From contig NZ_JH993796.1 of assembly GCF_000316115.1 (NCBI RefSeq), positions 85,744 through 149,743 on the forward strand: a DNA stretch of 64,000 nt, given 5' to 3'. The notes beneath the pieces were generated by a model. It was not told the DNA's origin and did not search any database. It worked only from the letters and a program-made list of their open reading frames with translations. Positions 54,197 through 63,106 of the stretch are shown here, piece by piece (the first letter of the stretch is position 1; each line of letters begins with the position of its first letter). Both the position numbers and the translations under genes were made by a program. Origin of the DNA: Leptolyngbya sp. PCC 7375 (lineage in GTDB: Bacteria; Cyanobacteriota; Cyanobacteriia; Phormidesmidales; Phormidesmidaceae).

Positions 54197-54388
54197 TTAA
54201 TTGTAGGAATGGCCAGTGTCGGATTCCTGTGGTGCGTCCTGTGGTGCGTCTTCTCCTACTGTAGTGGCTTTACCATCGCGCCATATGACCGCATATTGGC
54301 CGAGCCGCTGCTTCTGCTCAAGCGTTTTGGTCGCAACCTTTTTGAGCGTTTCCAAAATTTGAAGCGTATCGTCTGAAACCATTGTCAT
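54197..54388 (-). CDS. Small partner of a zeta-like kinase
   Basis: 63 residues, MVSDDTLQILETLKKVATKTLEQKQRLGQYAVIWRDGK, a form I associate with small genes following zeta-type P-loop kinases in cyanobacteria; possible antitoxin. Its start overlaps the stop of the kinase gene (ATGA). It appears intact while the kinase is deleted. Confidence 0.55.
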   Translation of the reverse strand: MTMVSDDTLQILETLKKVATKTLEQKQRLGQYAVIWRDGKATTVGEDAPQDAPQESDTGHSYN

Positions 54389-54686
54389 AGTCCTGCTCTC
54401 TGTCTCAATACATTAAACAACCCGGCATCTATAATTGTGCGCTCACTACCTTGCTGAACGAAGACGAGCTTGGGAGCTTCTCCAGAATTCATAAAGCATC
54501 GAGTGCGATCGGTGATGCTTCCAAACTCGGTGAGCAAGTTACGTAAGCTGCGCGGAAACCGCCGTTCAATATCCTCAAGATGAAGTGCTGGCAGTTTGCC
54601 ACTTCGGGTAAGTATTCCAGGGCAAAGGTGGTTTTACCAGCACCATTGGGACCGGCAATAATCCAGCATGTAGGCTGATGTGTCAT
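54385..54686 (-). pseudogene. Zeta-toxin-like kinase with internal deletion
   Basis: N-terminus [29 protein letters not shown] carries the Walker A motif of zeta-type UDP-sugar or nucleotide kinases. It then jumps, with a frame change near 54575, to [26 protein letters not shown] and APKLVFVQQG, the family's C-terminal region. About 100 middle residues, including the substrate site, are missing, so it should be inactive. The family normally has about 200 residues. Confidence 0.75.
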
Positions 54687-54765
54687 AGCCCTACCTGTTC
54701 ACCTCCTTGATGACAAAGGCACCAGTACTGTAGACGTTCTAGGCGTCTTATCGCTGAATAGTGTC

Positions 54766-56400
54766 TCAGAAACCATCAGCCTCACCCATTGCCGCTAGTC
54801 GCGATTTCGCCTCAGCCATGAGGATTGGATCGCCAGATCCGGCCCACTGCTTTAGCTGTGTTCTATAGTCTCGTTGAGCTCTATCCAGGCAGTCATCAAT
54901 GTACGTGCGCTGTAGCTTTGCCTGAGCCTCCTGGGCTGATGCGATCGCTTGTTCAATTTCAAGCCGCAGCAGCTGAGGCATAGGGAGCCCTGATGTGGCC
55001 TCAGTATTACACCCTGCGCTATTGTTTTTGTCTACATGAATCGAGCTGTGATCTTTGCTATTAGGTTTATTACAATCAGTTTTGCAATAAGCTTGTGTGG
55101 ATTGCGTTGGGGTTTTTGTCCCCAACGCATCCCTTGGAGAAGCAGGGGGGTCTGGGGGGATATCGGTTCCTGTTTCTGCAGCTGTGGAAACCATAAAACG
55201 TGGGTGCCAGAGATCCTTGTGTTTGTAAAGTGAACTTCCACTAATTCCTTGATCAGTGAGTCTGTCAAACCGTGCTGTGATTCCGTCTGTCCAGTTGTTT
55301 GCGGACTGCAATTCTGTAACCGCTTTGGTGATGCGTTCTCTTACTTCTGTTTGCTGTCTCTCATTCCATGATGGTCCTACTGGTACCGTGTCTATTGGGA
55401 GTTTGTCTGAGCCATATGGAAAATAGTGGCTTGCTTCAATGCACCTCACCCACTCTTTCACCTTGTCTTCGAGATCATTTTGATGACGACACCACAGCGT
55501 GAATCCTGGAAGGCTCTGAGCTGTTTGTATGGCATGTCCTATGAGTGCATCCCCTGTAAGGGGGGCTGGTGCTCCAAGGATGTGACCAAAGATGTAGGCC
55601 CGCATGGTAATTCGTCCCAGGAGCCGGTTTGTTTGTCCGTGGCCGGTCCAGCCAACCGCAATTTCTCCATTCAGGTCATTGAGGAATTTCTCAGCTTTGT
55701 GGGAGACCCGGTAGATTTTTCGCTGGGCCTGCTCAATGACTAACTCTAGGGTTTCGCTTGTGATGTCGTTGTGGGCTGTGGCCGTCTCCCAGTTATTGAT
55801 GAAATGGAAGCTACTACTCTCTATTGGCTCTAGGTCAGCGTTGAGTAGATAACTCCCCTGCTGAAGCGGTAGCCGGTGTCCGTTGTAGAGACTATCTCCG
55901 GCTGGATTGTAGGCTTTGGCATTGGGGAAGACCTCTAACCATCCAGGCATTACTTTGAAGCCTTTGTTCTCAAGTAGTGTTGTGATCGCAAGGCCTACTT
56001 TCCAGGAAGGCAGTGGTGTTTCAAAGGGGAAATATATGTGGAGACCTCCGCTGTCTGAGCTGGTCAGTATCAGATGTTGGAGGAGTCCCAATGGTTCAAG
56101 AGCTTCGCTGATGCGTGAGATTGCTAACGGATCGCGTCTTGGATTGTAAGGACTGCCCGAGTCGATATCGAGCATGGCGTACTGGGTAACAGAGCCAAAC
56201 CTGACGCCGTAGAGATAGGTGCCCTGGTTGATCAGTCTGTCGGAGAGCGGATGTCTGGTCTCTGTTTGCCACTGGGGTTTGGTGCCAGGGTCAGGATGGG
56301 GAGCGTAGAGGAAATCGAAACGGTGCGGCCACAGTGCCAGGAACTTATCGTCGAGTTCCTGAACGAACGTGGGCCGCTGCAAAGTGGATGCAACTGCCAT
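54766..56400 (-). CDS. Primase-like (AEP superfamily) plasmid replication protein
   Basis: About 544 residues from ATG 56400; an upstream in-frame start at 56508 would add 36 residues that look non-conserved. YAMLDIDSGSPYN (DxD at 78-80) and LTSSDSGGLHIYFPF (SGGLH at 117-121) are the metal-binding and sxH-type motifs of archaeo-eukaryotic primases. A helical middle and a C-terminal basic coiled region follow. Next to the ParM/ParR locus it is the best candidate for the plasmid's initiator/primase. No helicase domain is visible in it. Confidence 0.65.
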   Translation of the reverse strand: MAVASTLQRPTFVQELDDKFLALWPHRFDFLYAPHPDPGTKPQWQTETRHPLSDRLINQGTYLYGVRFGSVTQYAMLDIDSGSPYNPRRDPLAISRISEALEPLGLLQHLILTSSDSGGLHIYFPFETPLPSWKVGLAITTLLENKGFKVMPGWLEVFPNAKAYNPAGDSLYNGHRLPLQQGSYLLNADLEPIESSSFHFINNWETATAHNDITSETLELVIEQAQRKIYRVSHKAEKFLNDLNGEIAVGWTGHGQTNRLLGRITMRAYIFGHILGAPAPLTGDALIGHAIQTAQSLPGFTLWCRHQNDLEDKVKEWVRCIEASHYFPYGSDKLPIDTVPVGPSWNERQQTEVRERITKAVTELQSANNWTDGITARFDRLTDQGISGSSLYKHKDLWHPRFMVSTAAETGTDIPPDPPASPRDALGTKTPTQSTQAYCKTDCNKPNSKDHSSIHVDKNNSAGCNTEATSGLPMPQLLRLEIEQAIASAQEAQAKLQRTYIDDCLDRAQRDYRTQLKQWAGSGDPILMAEAKSRLAAMGEADGF

Positions 56401-56578
56401 TGGTTGGGTGGTTAGTAAGGGGGCAAAACCACCAGACAGAAAGGGATTAGGCAATGAGTTGCAGGAATGTCTAATCCCCGCTAAAATTGCACATAGAAAT
56501 CCTGTCAACGTCTTAACTTGGTTTTCGGCCTGTCGTTAAAGACGTCGTGTCCAGTGGATAAATTAAATAACTAGAAAG

Positions 56579-56610
56579 CCTTCGTCCCCGCCAAGTTCAG
56601 AAGGTTTTTT
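56579..56610 (+). terminator. Weak hairpin with T run
   Basis: CCTTC/GAAGG (56579-56583 with 56600-56604) followed by six T, between the primase-like gene and the partition pair. No plus-strand gene ends here, so it may be fortuitous. Confidence 0.3.
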
Positions 56611-56790
56611 AGTGTCTGTACATCGTTAGTTCATAGATACTCCTCCTTTCGTGATGCCCAAGATCTTACAACGCCTCGCCTGAGATCGCTGATTTGAGGG
56701 GGAAATTCCCAGCGATTTGCTGTGAGGTGTGCGGAATTGACACAAAACGTAATTGTGATTGCTGCATATCGTCTAGACATGGCTGTTTAC

Positions 56791-57123
56791 TTAGAACTCC
56801 CCTGAGTTATCGATAAAGTCGTTGGGAGTGGCTACAGCGGATCGGGATGTGTGGCCGCTGGGCTGGACCTCGGTTTGTCGGTACCTTTCAAGACACATGC
56901 CAAGGGCGATCAGCGGGTTGAAATGAATATCCGAGAGGGTTGCCACCATGGTGCTGAGTTGTACCACGTCTTGATCGGCTAACTGACCGACTAAACTCCG
57001 CAGCTGCTCCAGCTCAGCCAGGAGTCGTTTGAGGGTGTCGGTGTCGGTTTCTGGGGTGTCAGGCTTGAGGGCAGCCCACTGGTCTATATCGACATACACT
57101 CGGATCTGTTTGCGATCGCCCAT
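56791..57123 (-). CDS. ParR-like small partner of the ParM-like protein
   Basis: 110 residues. A beta strand KQIRVYVDID at the start, as in ribbon-helix-helix proteins, is followed by a leucine-rich helical region. It starts 3 bp after the ParM-like stop. By position and size it is the candidate centromere-binding adaptor (ParR role); the sequence alone does not prove it. Confidence 0.6.
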   Translation of the reverse strand: MGDRKQIRVYVDIDQWAALKPDTPETDTDTLKRLLAELEQLRSLVGQLADQDVVQLSTMVATLSDIHFNPLIALGMCLERYRQTEVQPSGHTSRSAVATPNDFIDNSGEF

Positions 57124-57126
57124 GGG

Positions 57127-58116
57127 TTAGTTCTGAGTGAAAAGTCTGTCAGCGACGGTTGATAGCCCAATCAGGGTGGCCCAGGTGGCTTCTGGCATGG
57201 TCTGGGCTTTTTGCTGGCTGTCGCTAAAGGCGTTGACCATGCCTGGCAGCATGGAGCCGCCACCCATCAGATAGACTGGCTTATCTCCGTATTGTCTGAC
57301 AAAGGTTTGAGCGTCCTGCACACAGGCCAGGACGTGGGGTTCTATGCGGGTTGCTTGCTGCTTGCGGAGGGATTTTTTCGTTGTGGTATCGAGCAGAAAC
57401 GCCATTACCTGTTCTGCATTGGGGAGGCGTTGGTTCATGCCCTTAAGCCCAATGAGACATTCTGACTGATAGACGCGCTCGGCAATACGGTGACAGCCGC
57501 AATCGTCTTTGGCAAAGCGGTTGAGGATGCGGCCCTGGGCGTCAACTACAGTGACCAAGATGGTGCGGCTGCCGATATCCACCATGACTGCTCCGTTTGG
57601 GCATTCAGACTTGACCAGTCTGTAGGCTTGATAGCCTTCCAGCTGTGGTATGGCTGAGTCGATTCGGATAGTCTGTTTTTGTTCATCGATGAGGGCGGCA
57701 TCGTCAGGAGGTAGGGTGACTTTGTGTTCACCCACAAGCTTTGTCTGGATGTCTGAGCCGTAGGCTTTCACGCTTGGGCAAGTGAATATCAGATCTGCTG
57801 AGAGCGGTTTACCCATGCCAGCTGCTTTGATCAGGGCATGGATGGTTAATGGCAGCGCATTTAAGACTTTGCCGCTGTCGGTATTGCCGGTGCGATCGCA
57901 CTGTACAGCGGTTGCTTCTTCACCGATAAGATACGACTGTTCACCCAGGAGTACTCGTGCTGGATGGTTATTGACCAGGGGGCTGGTTGAGACAACAGAT
58001 TCAAATTTATGTCTGTGCCAGTCGTCTGAGTCATCACCGATGCGGTAGAGAAACTTGATGTCGGCATTGCCAAGGTCAATGATGCCCTGGATGTTGTTGC
58101 GTCGAAAGGATGTCAT
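57127..58116 (-). CDS. parM: ParM/StbA-like actin-fold partition ATPase
   Basis: About 329 residues from ATG 58116, preferred because GGAG lies 9 nt upstream; ATG 58140 is in frame. Actin-like motifs: phosphate-1 GIIDLGNADIKF (11-22), phosphate-2 VMVDIGSRTILVTV and adenosine site VYLMGGGSMLPG. Such proteins form filaments that push plasmids apart through a ParR-parC complex. The repeat-rich stretch just upstream (58167-58535) is the likely centromere. Confidence 0.82.
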   Translation of the reverse strand: MTSFRRNNIQGIIDLGNADIKFLYRIGDDSDDWHRHKFESVVSTSPLVNNHPARVLLGEQSYLIGEEATAVQCDRTGNTDSGKVLNALPLTIHALIKAAGMGKPLSADLIFTCPSVKAYGSDIQTKLVGEHKVTLPPDDAALIDEQKQTIRIDSAIPQLEGYQAYRLVKSECPNGAVMVDIGSRTILVTVVDAQGRILNRFAKDDCGCHRIAERVYQSECLIGLKGMNQRLPNAEQVMAFLLDTTTKKSLRKQQATRIEPHVLACVQDAQTFVRQYGDKPVYLMGGGSMLPGMVNAFSDSQQKAQTMPEATWATLIGLSTVADRLFTQN

Positions 58117-58166
58117 TGCAGTAGCTCCGGTAGGGTACATGAATGTTGTGAAAGGCGTTAAGGCAG

Positions 58167-58535
58167 AGATGAGGCATCCTTAAGGCGGTCTCTCTGTGAG
58201 GCATAAATAAGGCAACAAGAAGTCAGGTGGTTTCTTCATTGTTTTGATGAGAGGGTGGTCTACGAGTTATCTGAACGGCTCTGATGACTGAATTTTTAGG
58301 GTTGGATGCTAGGAAAAAAGAGATTTGGGTATTCGTTTGTGAGCTGCTATCGAGTTTTTTTTTGAGTGCTAACTGTGGTTTTCGGTATCACTAAAATCTG
58401 TTTTCTCTGCTTCTCATAGTTGCCTCATACGCTTATGAGAAATACCTCATACGTGTTCTGCGGATCATGCAAACCTCATGGCGTGTAACGCTTTCGGGGT
58501 ATGGCTCATAGCGAAAACTCATAGATAGATATGAG
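58167..58535. promoter_or_regulatory. CTCATA/TATGAG repeat cluster, candidate parC or origin
   Basis: At least ten CTCAT/ATGAG words in this gene-free interval, densest at 58413-58535 (58413, 58423, 58433, 58445, 58474, 58505, 58519, 58530) with two TGAGGCAT near the ParM start. The spacing is often 10-14 or about 30 bp. Clusters like this upstream of parM form the centromere in type II partition systems; an iteron-like origin is the alternative. Confidence 0.55.
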
Positions 58536-58562
58536 GTTCTGGAGGACGTCATTTGTACCTAT

Positions 58563-60779
58563 TTAGGGGATATCCTCTGGAAGGTTGTTTGTATGAGGCT
58601 TTTCAGGGAAACCGAGGAATCTAAACTGTTTGTCTTCGAGATTGGGGAAGGATATAACTCCAAGGGAGTCAAGATATTTGAGTGCTTTTCGCATCTGGGC
58701 TGTGTTGATTTTTTCTGGGCTGTCTTTGTCTATAAGTTTGTAGGAACCTGTTAGAAAGCCATTGGGAGTAAGCAGGATTCCAGGCTGTTTTTGGTCCAAA
58801 TAAAAGAGGATGGTTTTGAAGATTTCGGGGGTTATCCCATCGGGCAAGGGGGCTAATTCTGGTATTATCTCCTTTCCCTCGGGCTTATCAGGAGGCGTCT
58901 TAGCTATAGGTTCTCTGATGAGCCATTGGTAGGAACCGATGGGTGTGGCTCCTTTGAGTCGCCAGGCTATCAGGCCTGTGTGTGGGTGTTCCTCAAAGGA
59001 GCCGTAGCCCAGTTCAGTGATGAGTTGCAGGATCAGTTCCATCTCTTCAACGCTTTTTACCCCATCAAAGGCATAGGAAACCGTCTCTGGATCGAGCAGA
59101 CCCTGAGCGTCGATGAAGTCGTGGCGTCGCTGTTTTACCCAGCGGATAAATGCGGTTGCGGTCTCTTTTTGGGCGGCGGTGTAGTGCTGGCCCAGGTCAG
59201 AGCCAAGTTGTACTTCAAGCTGGTCGCGTACTGACTCAATTTCTGGCGGTGGTTTTGGTTCTGGCCGCGCTGGCTTTGCCTTGGGAGTTGTAGCGGGAGG
59301 ATTGGTGATGCCCAGCTCTATGGGGTCAGGATCAGGGAGTTGTGGCAGGATAACCAGCCTCCACCCTTGGCTGCCACAGTTTGTAATAGCAAGCACGACG
59401 TTCACCGGGTTGCCGTATTCCTCATGGGCTTTAAGGTAGGCTTGCAGCTTTGCTACCAGTGCCTTACGGACGGAGGGGACGGCGATAAACCGATCATCTT
59501 TGAGGGGATTGGTGACAGCGCTATAGATACCATCACGGCCAAGGCCCACGTAGAAGACATTTTCTTTGATTTGGTGGGAGAGTCCGAGTGCTTCGTTTGT
59601 GTTTGCGTGACCAAACACCCAGGCTTTAACGCATTTTTCACGGCCATCCACCAGGAGGGTGGCCAGGTCATCTTTATAGGTTTGTTCCAGGTATGGGAAA
59701 AGTATTTCCCCATCGTCGTCTCGCAGGGCGTAGCGTTCCGCTTTGTTTGCTGCAACCAGCCCCTGATTGATTTGGTCTATGACGACCACACTGGGCACCT
59801 TTGAGCCCCGCTCCATGATGCCCTGGAGTGCTCTGAGCCGACAGTAGAGTCTGTAAGCCGCATCTTCGAGGACTCCACCGCTCATCGAGGCCGTGAGTAA
59901 GTAGAGGTCATCTGACTCCTCTAAACCACAGTAGTCCAGCTTTTCACCCCGAGCAGTATTGGCTGACTTGTGGGCAAAGACGGTGAAATCGGTGGTGGTG
60001 TCACAACGGTGCTGAGCTGAGATCGCCTGTTTAAGCAGTTGTGATTTACCAGTGCCGGTGGGACCAACACCCAGACATCCACGGGATTCCCGTGCCATTT
60101 CTGAGGCTAAATCTACGATGGGAAGCCCTGCGTAGTGGGTATGTCCTGTCAGGTCTACACAGCGTTCTTTCTGCCCAGTTTGAGGATTTCTACGGGTGTA
60201 AAAGCGGTACTTGCCCTGCTGATGGACATCGACAACGCCATCGCCATCGGTATCACCTTTGAGCAGCGCTGTTTGTTGTCCAGAAGAGTCTTCCGAGTCA
60301 GAAGCTCCGATCATGCGTTTGAACTCTTCAAACTCAGCTGCCTGGGTAAGCTTTGGGTCTTGGAGGTCTGGTTCTATCAGATATTCAGGCAGAACTTGGG
60401 AGGCATTAAGCCGTGCAGCGGTAACGTTGGCGTATTGCTGTGTGGTCAGCACTGCCTCGGTTGCTTGTCTGTGGAGTGCTGTTTGGTAGTCGGCATCGGC
60501 CTCAGTTGCCTCTATCTGTTTTTGCCACCGCTCTAACTCACTTTGGGTGGCAGCAAGAATGCCAGCTGCGGTGAGTGTGAGAGACAGTGTGAGTGTGGGC
60601 CGTACTTTGTAGCGAATGGGGACGAGCCAGAGAAACAGCGCTATCAGCGTTCCACCATAAAGAATGATGGCTCGTTTAGGAGCTGCCCGAAAAAGTGCGA
60701 GAAATAGCTGCGCAGTTTGTCCACCCAGCCATCTACGATCTTCGTTATCGAGCATATTTAGCTGAAGAATGCGTACCAT
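58563..60779 (-). CDS. Membrane-anchored AAA+/coupling-type ATPase (TraD/FtsK-like)
   Basis: 738 residues. Two N-terminal membrane helices (about 37-54 and 60-76), a coiled linker, an EF-hand-like calcium loop DTDGDGVVD (176-184), then a P-loop domain with Walker A GPTGTGKS (239-246) and Walker B VVVID (331-335), and a winged-helix-like C-terminal part after a proline-rich linker. This is the layout of conjugative coupling proteins or DNA pumps. Last gene of a tight operon of small membrane and coiled-coil proteins. Confidence 0.75.
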   Translation of the reverse strand: MVRILQLNMLDNEDRRWLGGQTAQLFLALFRAAPKRAIILYGGTLIALFLWLVPIRYKVRPTLTLSLTLTAAGILAATQSELERWQKQIEATEADADYQTALHRQATEAVLTTQQYANVTAARLNASQVLPEYLIEPDLQDPKLTQAAEFEEFKRMIGASDSEDSSGQQTALLKGDTDGDGVVDVHQQGKYRFYTRRNPQTGQKERCVDLTGHTHYAGLPIVDLASEMARESRGCLGVGPTGTGKSQLLKQAISAQHRCDTTTDFTVFAHKSANTARGEKLDYCGLEESDDLYLLTASMSGGVLEDAAYRLYCRLRALQGIMERGSKVPSVVVIDQINQGLVAANKAERYALRDDDGEILFPYLEQTYKDDLATLLVDGREKCVKAWVFGHANTNEALGLSHQIKENVFYVGLGRDGIYSAVTNPLKDDRFIAVPSVRKALVAKLQAYLKAHEEYGNPVNVVLAITNCGSQGWRLVILPQLPDPDPIELGITNPPATTPKAKPARPEPKPPPEIESVRDQLEVQLGSDLGQHYTAAQKETATAFIRWVKQRRHDFIDAQGLLDPETVSYAFDGVKSVEEMELILQLITELGYGSFEEHPHTGLIAWRLKGATPIGSYQWLIREPIAKTPPDKPEGKEIIPELAPLPDGITPEIFKTILFYLDQKQPGILLTPNGFLTGSYKLIDKDSPEKINTAQMRKALKYLDSLGVISFPNLEDKQFRFLGFPEKPHTNNLPEDIP

Positions 60780-61063
60780 GTTGGCACCCCACCGATAACG
60801 GCAAAAAGAAGAACAACAATGAATTGAATTAGGCCCTGGTTGAGTCTATGGATCTCAAAGTCTTTTGCCCATGTCCTTCCTGTAAATAGCCCGTAGTATT
60901 GGACACCGAGCATGAGTAGGATAAGCAGCCCTACACAACCGATAGCAACAAGACACCATATGACTGGCCCCCACATAGCGGTTAGTTGCACAAGGCTACT
61001 GCTGAGAAGAGAGAGCAGCAGATAGCGGGAGAGCTTAGCGATAGAACGATGGGTGAATATCAT
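60758..61063 (-). CDS. Small three-helix membrane protein
   Basis: About 101 residues from ATG 61063 (a longer reading to 61186 is cysteine-rich and overlaps the upstream gene). Hydrophobic segments at about 15-34, 38-58 and 80-98. It overlaps the ATPase start by 22 bp, so the two are coupled and probably form a membrane complex. Confidence 0.6.
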   Translation of the reverse strand: MIFTHRSIAKLSRYLLLSLLSSSLVQLTAMWGPVIWCLVAIGCVGLLILLMLGVQYYGLFTGRTWAKDFEIHRLNQGLIQFIVVLLFAVIGGVPTWYAFFS

Positions 61064-61121
61064 AGGGAGCCTGGTTTGCGGGGCCTTGTGGTATTCACCG
61101 GCCCCGCTGACGAAACAACAG

Positions 61122-61655
61122 TTAGGACACAAGCCGCAGGTGCCCACGTTTGACAGAACCCGCTTCCGTGCCGCTGCGTGACTCATCGGTCATGCCACGA
61201 AGCTTCATGGTGAGGCCCCGCTGGAACTTGGCAAAGCCGATATTTGCTTCTTCGACCTTAGAAGCGTGAAGGAGACCACTTTGACGTTTGGCCGTATTGA
61301 CCTCGTGCTTGAGAGTTTGCCACTCGCTAAAGGCCTGCTCGATAGTGATTTCAAGCGCAGTTACCTTCGTTCGCAGCTTGCGGGTTGCCTTGTGGTATTT
61401 CTCGGCGGCTTCTACGAGGTGGGTGTACTCTTCCACAACCCTGGTGCTTTGGGCATAGAGTGTGGCTTGTTCTGTGATTTGGTCAATGGCTGCATCGGCA
61501 GCGGCCTGGTCTTGGTAGACCAGGAGATTATCGGGAATGGTAATCCCCGGTTGAAAGCCTATCCGTTCAAGGTTTGCCGGGTTGACGGTGCCATCGGCAA
61601 GCCCGTCTTTGGCAGAGAGGCTGGAGCGGATATCTTCTGTAAGTCCAAATGCCAT
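61122..61655 (-). CDS. Coiled-coil protein, unknown
   Basis: 177 residues, almost all helical, with heptads at about 75-140 (EEYTHLVEAAEKYHKATRKLRTKVTAL). The C-terminus is basic. Not recognised; part of the transfer-like operon. Confidence 0.6.
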   Translation of the reverse strand: MAFGLTEDIRSSLSAKDGLADGTVNPANLERIGFQPGITIPDNLLVYQDQAAADAAIDQITEQATLYAQSTRVVEEYTHLVEAAEKYHKATRKLRTKVTALEITIEQAFSEWQTLKHEVNTAKRQSGLLHASKVEEANIGFAKFQRGLTMKLRGMTDESRSGTEAGSVKRGHLRLVS

Positions 61656-61700
61656 AGATATGCGGGATAGAGGACAAAGAGAGTTTTGAGGAGTGCTGCA

Positions 61701-62348
61701 TCACCTCCCATAGAGTTCGTTTCTTAGGATGTTGTCGTTCCCATAGAGAACTTGAATATCGTTTTGTATAGTGTTGAGCTGTTTTACGAGACCACCCTGT
61801 CTGAACTGCCCTATCCCAAGCAGCACCAGCACAAGGGAGGCTCCAGTAATACCGATCAGCTGAGAAATGGTGAGTCGCTTTTGCTCTAGGCGTTTGAGTG
61901 TGGCGCTCGTTCTCTCGACTTCCTCTGACGTTATCTCTTGCTTTTGGGTAAGGAGATCAACTTCAGCGCGTAGTCCCTGGTTTTCAGCGAGAATCTGTTC
62001 AATCTGGCTGACCAACAGATGAATGTTGTGATGATTGCGTTTGAGGTCACTATCTATTTCAGGCAGGAGCTGTTCTAGCTCGACAAGACGCCCGAGCACA
62101 TCGCTGTACATTCGGTGGGTTACCCGGTTTGTAGTTTGCAGATCGATGTGGAGGTCTCGCTGTTGCCCCTGGAGCAGGGCTATTGCAGCGAGAGGATCGC
62201 CATTGGCCGCCTGTGCCCCCAGCGCTGGATGAGAGACGATGTTGCTTTTTAGCTCCTCCTCCTCTGGCTGTATTCGCCGTTGAATCCGGCGAATGCTTGT
62301 AGCCAGCTGCGAGATGCGATCAGGGTTTTGAGAGTTAGAGGAAGTCAT
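61701..62348 (-). CDS. Coiled-coil protein with a C-terminal membrane helix
   Basis: About 215 residues from ATG 62348 (GAGG 9 nt upstream; a TTG at 62387 would add 13). Long coiled coils (about 15-50 and 85-170) end in one membrane helix (about 172-190, LIGITGASLVLVLLGIG) and a short tail. Likely a membrane-tethered scaffold in the transfer-like operon. Confidence 0.65.
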   Translation of the reverse strand: MTSSNSQNPDRISQLATSIRRIQRRIQPEEEELKSNIVSHPALGAQAANGDPLAAIALLQGQQRDLHIDLQTTNRVTHRMYSDVLGRLVELEQLLPEIDSDLKRNHHNIHLLVSQIEQILAENQGLRAEVDLLTQKQEITSEEVERTSATLKRLEQKRLTISQLIGITGASLVLVLLGIGQFRQGGLVKQLNTIQNDIQVLYGNDNILRNELYGR

Positions 62349-62377
62349 GGGTTTGACCTCAGGGGTGGGTGTGACCG

Positions 62378-62542
62378 TTATTTCCAAAACTGGAGGGTAT
62401 CGATGACTGAGGTGGTGACGATATCAGCGCACGCTTTAGCATCCATAAGTGGATCGGTGTGTGCCCGAGCTTTCCAGCCAAGCCAGAGACATGGAGCGCC
62501 CGAAAGAACGGCAATTAGGAGATAAGGGAGGAAGCGAAACAT
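62378..62542 (-). CDS. 54-residue single-helix membrane peptide
   Basis: Starts at ATG 62542, 2 bp after the previous stop. A hydrophobic helix (FRFLPYLLIAVLSGAPCLWLG) is followed by WKARAHTDPLMDAKACADIV. A related 35-residue peptide is at 63680-63787 (shared LSG..-LWLGWK-R). Tight spacing in the operon supports it as a real gene. Confidence 0.6.
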   Translation of the reverse strand: MFRFLPYLLIAVLSGAPCLWLGWKARAHTDPLMDAKACADIVTTSVIDTLQFWK

Positions 62543-62544
62543 AG

Positions 62545-62784
62545 CTAGCGGTGGGATTTGGGGGCTGTGAGGACGGAGACGACTTCTAGGGGGCGGTGTG
62601 AACTGACAGCGCTGGTGATACTTACCGGGTCAGTGAGTTGACCTGCCAGTGTCCGCTTGAGGAGACGATTTTCGGTAAGAATCGCAAGAATCATGTCGCT
62701 AAAAGTACCTTCAAAGTCCTCTGGTAGTGACGCCTTGAGCTGTGCCAAGACAGGAGCACGGAGGCTCTGTTTTTGTGAAGTCAT
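62545..62784 (-). CDS. Small soluble protein, unknown
   Basis: 79 residues from ATG 62784, chosen because it overlaps the preceding stop as ATGA; a longer frame to 62877 exists. LPEDFEGTFSDMILAILTENRLLKRTLAGQL suggests a helical, possibly dimeric fold. Not recognised. Confidence 0.55.
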   Translation of the reverse strand: MTSQKQSLRAPVLAQLKASLPEDFEGTFSDMILAILTENRLLKRTLAGQLTDPVSITSAVSSHRPLEVVSVLTAPKSHR

Positions 62785-62966
62785 GGGGTGCGATCGTTGG
62801 CGGGTGTTTTTCCCGATAGTTGAACAGGTTGCAGTACTTGAGAAAGGATTGTGTTTACAAACTCTGTGACAGTACATTCATCACCCGCTAACCGTTTAGC
62901 CGCTGCATAATTCAGGGACGTGAGAGGTACACGCCTGTCAATAGGCTTGGTCGTGGATTGGGTCAT
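62781..62966 (-). CDS. Small protein, first gene of the transfer-like operon
   Basis: 61 residues. RVPLTSLNYAAAKRLAGDECTVTEFVNTILSQVL could be a ribbon-helix-helix-like DNA-binding fold (strand RVPLT, then two helices), which would fit an operon regulator or relaxosome accessory. Stop overlaps the next start (ATGA). Confidence 0.55.
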   Translation of the reverse strand: MTQSTTKPIDRRVPLTSLNYAAAKRLAGDECTVTEFVNTILSQVLQPVQLSGKTPANDRTP

Positions 62967-63106
62967 ATCTGGATTGATATCGGGGTGAATACAGAATGGA
63001 ATTGGGAAGTTTCTCCACTTTCATCCCGTACTTATATTTGATCACCGATTTAGATTATGTCAACACCATCTTTAACCCAAAAAGGTTCTAAAGGGTTGTT
63101 GATTGA

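Noticed and set aside
54137..54376. Plus-strand frame of 79 codons with a hydrophobic stretch
   Set aside because: It is antisense to the small kinase-partner gene, whose frame has a recognisable pattern and is coupled by ATGA to the kinase remnant.
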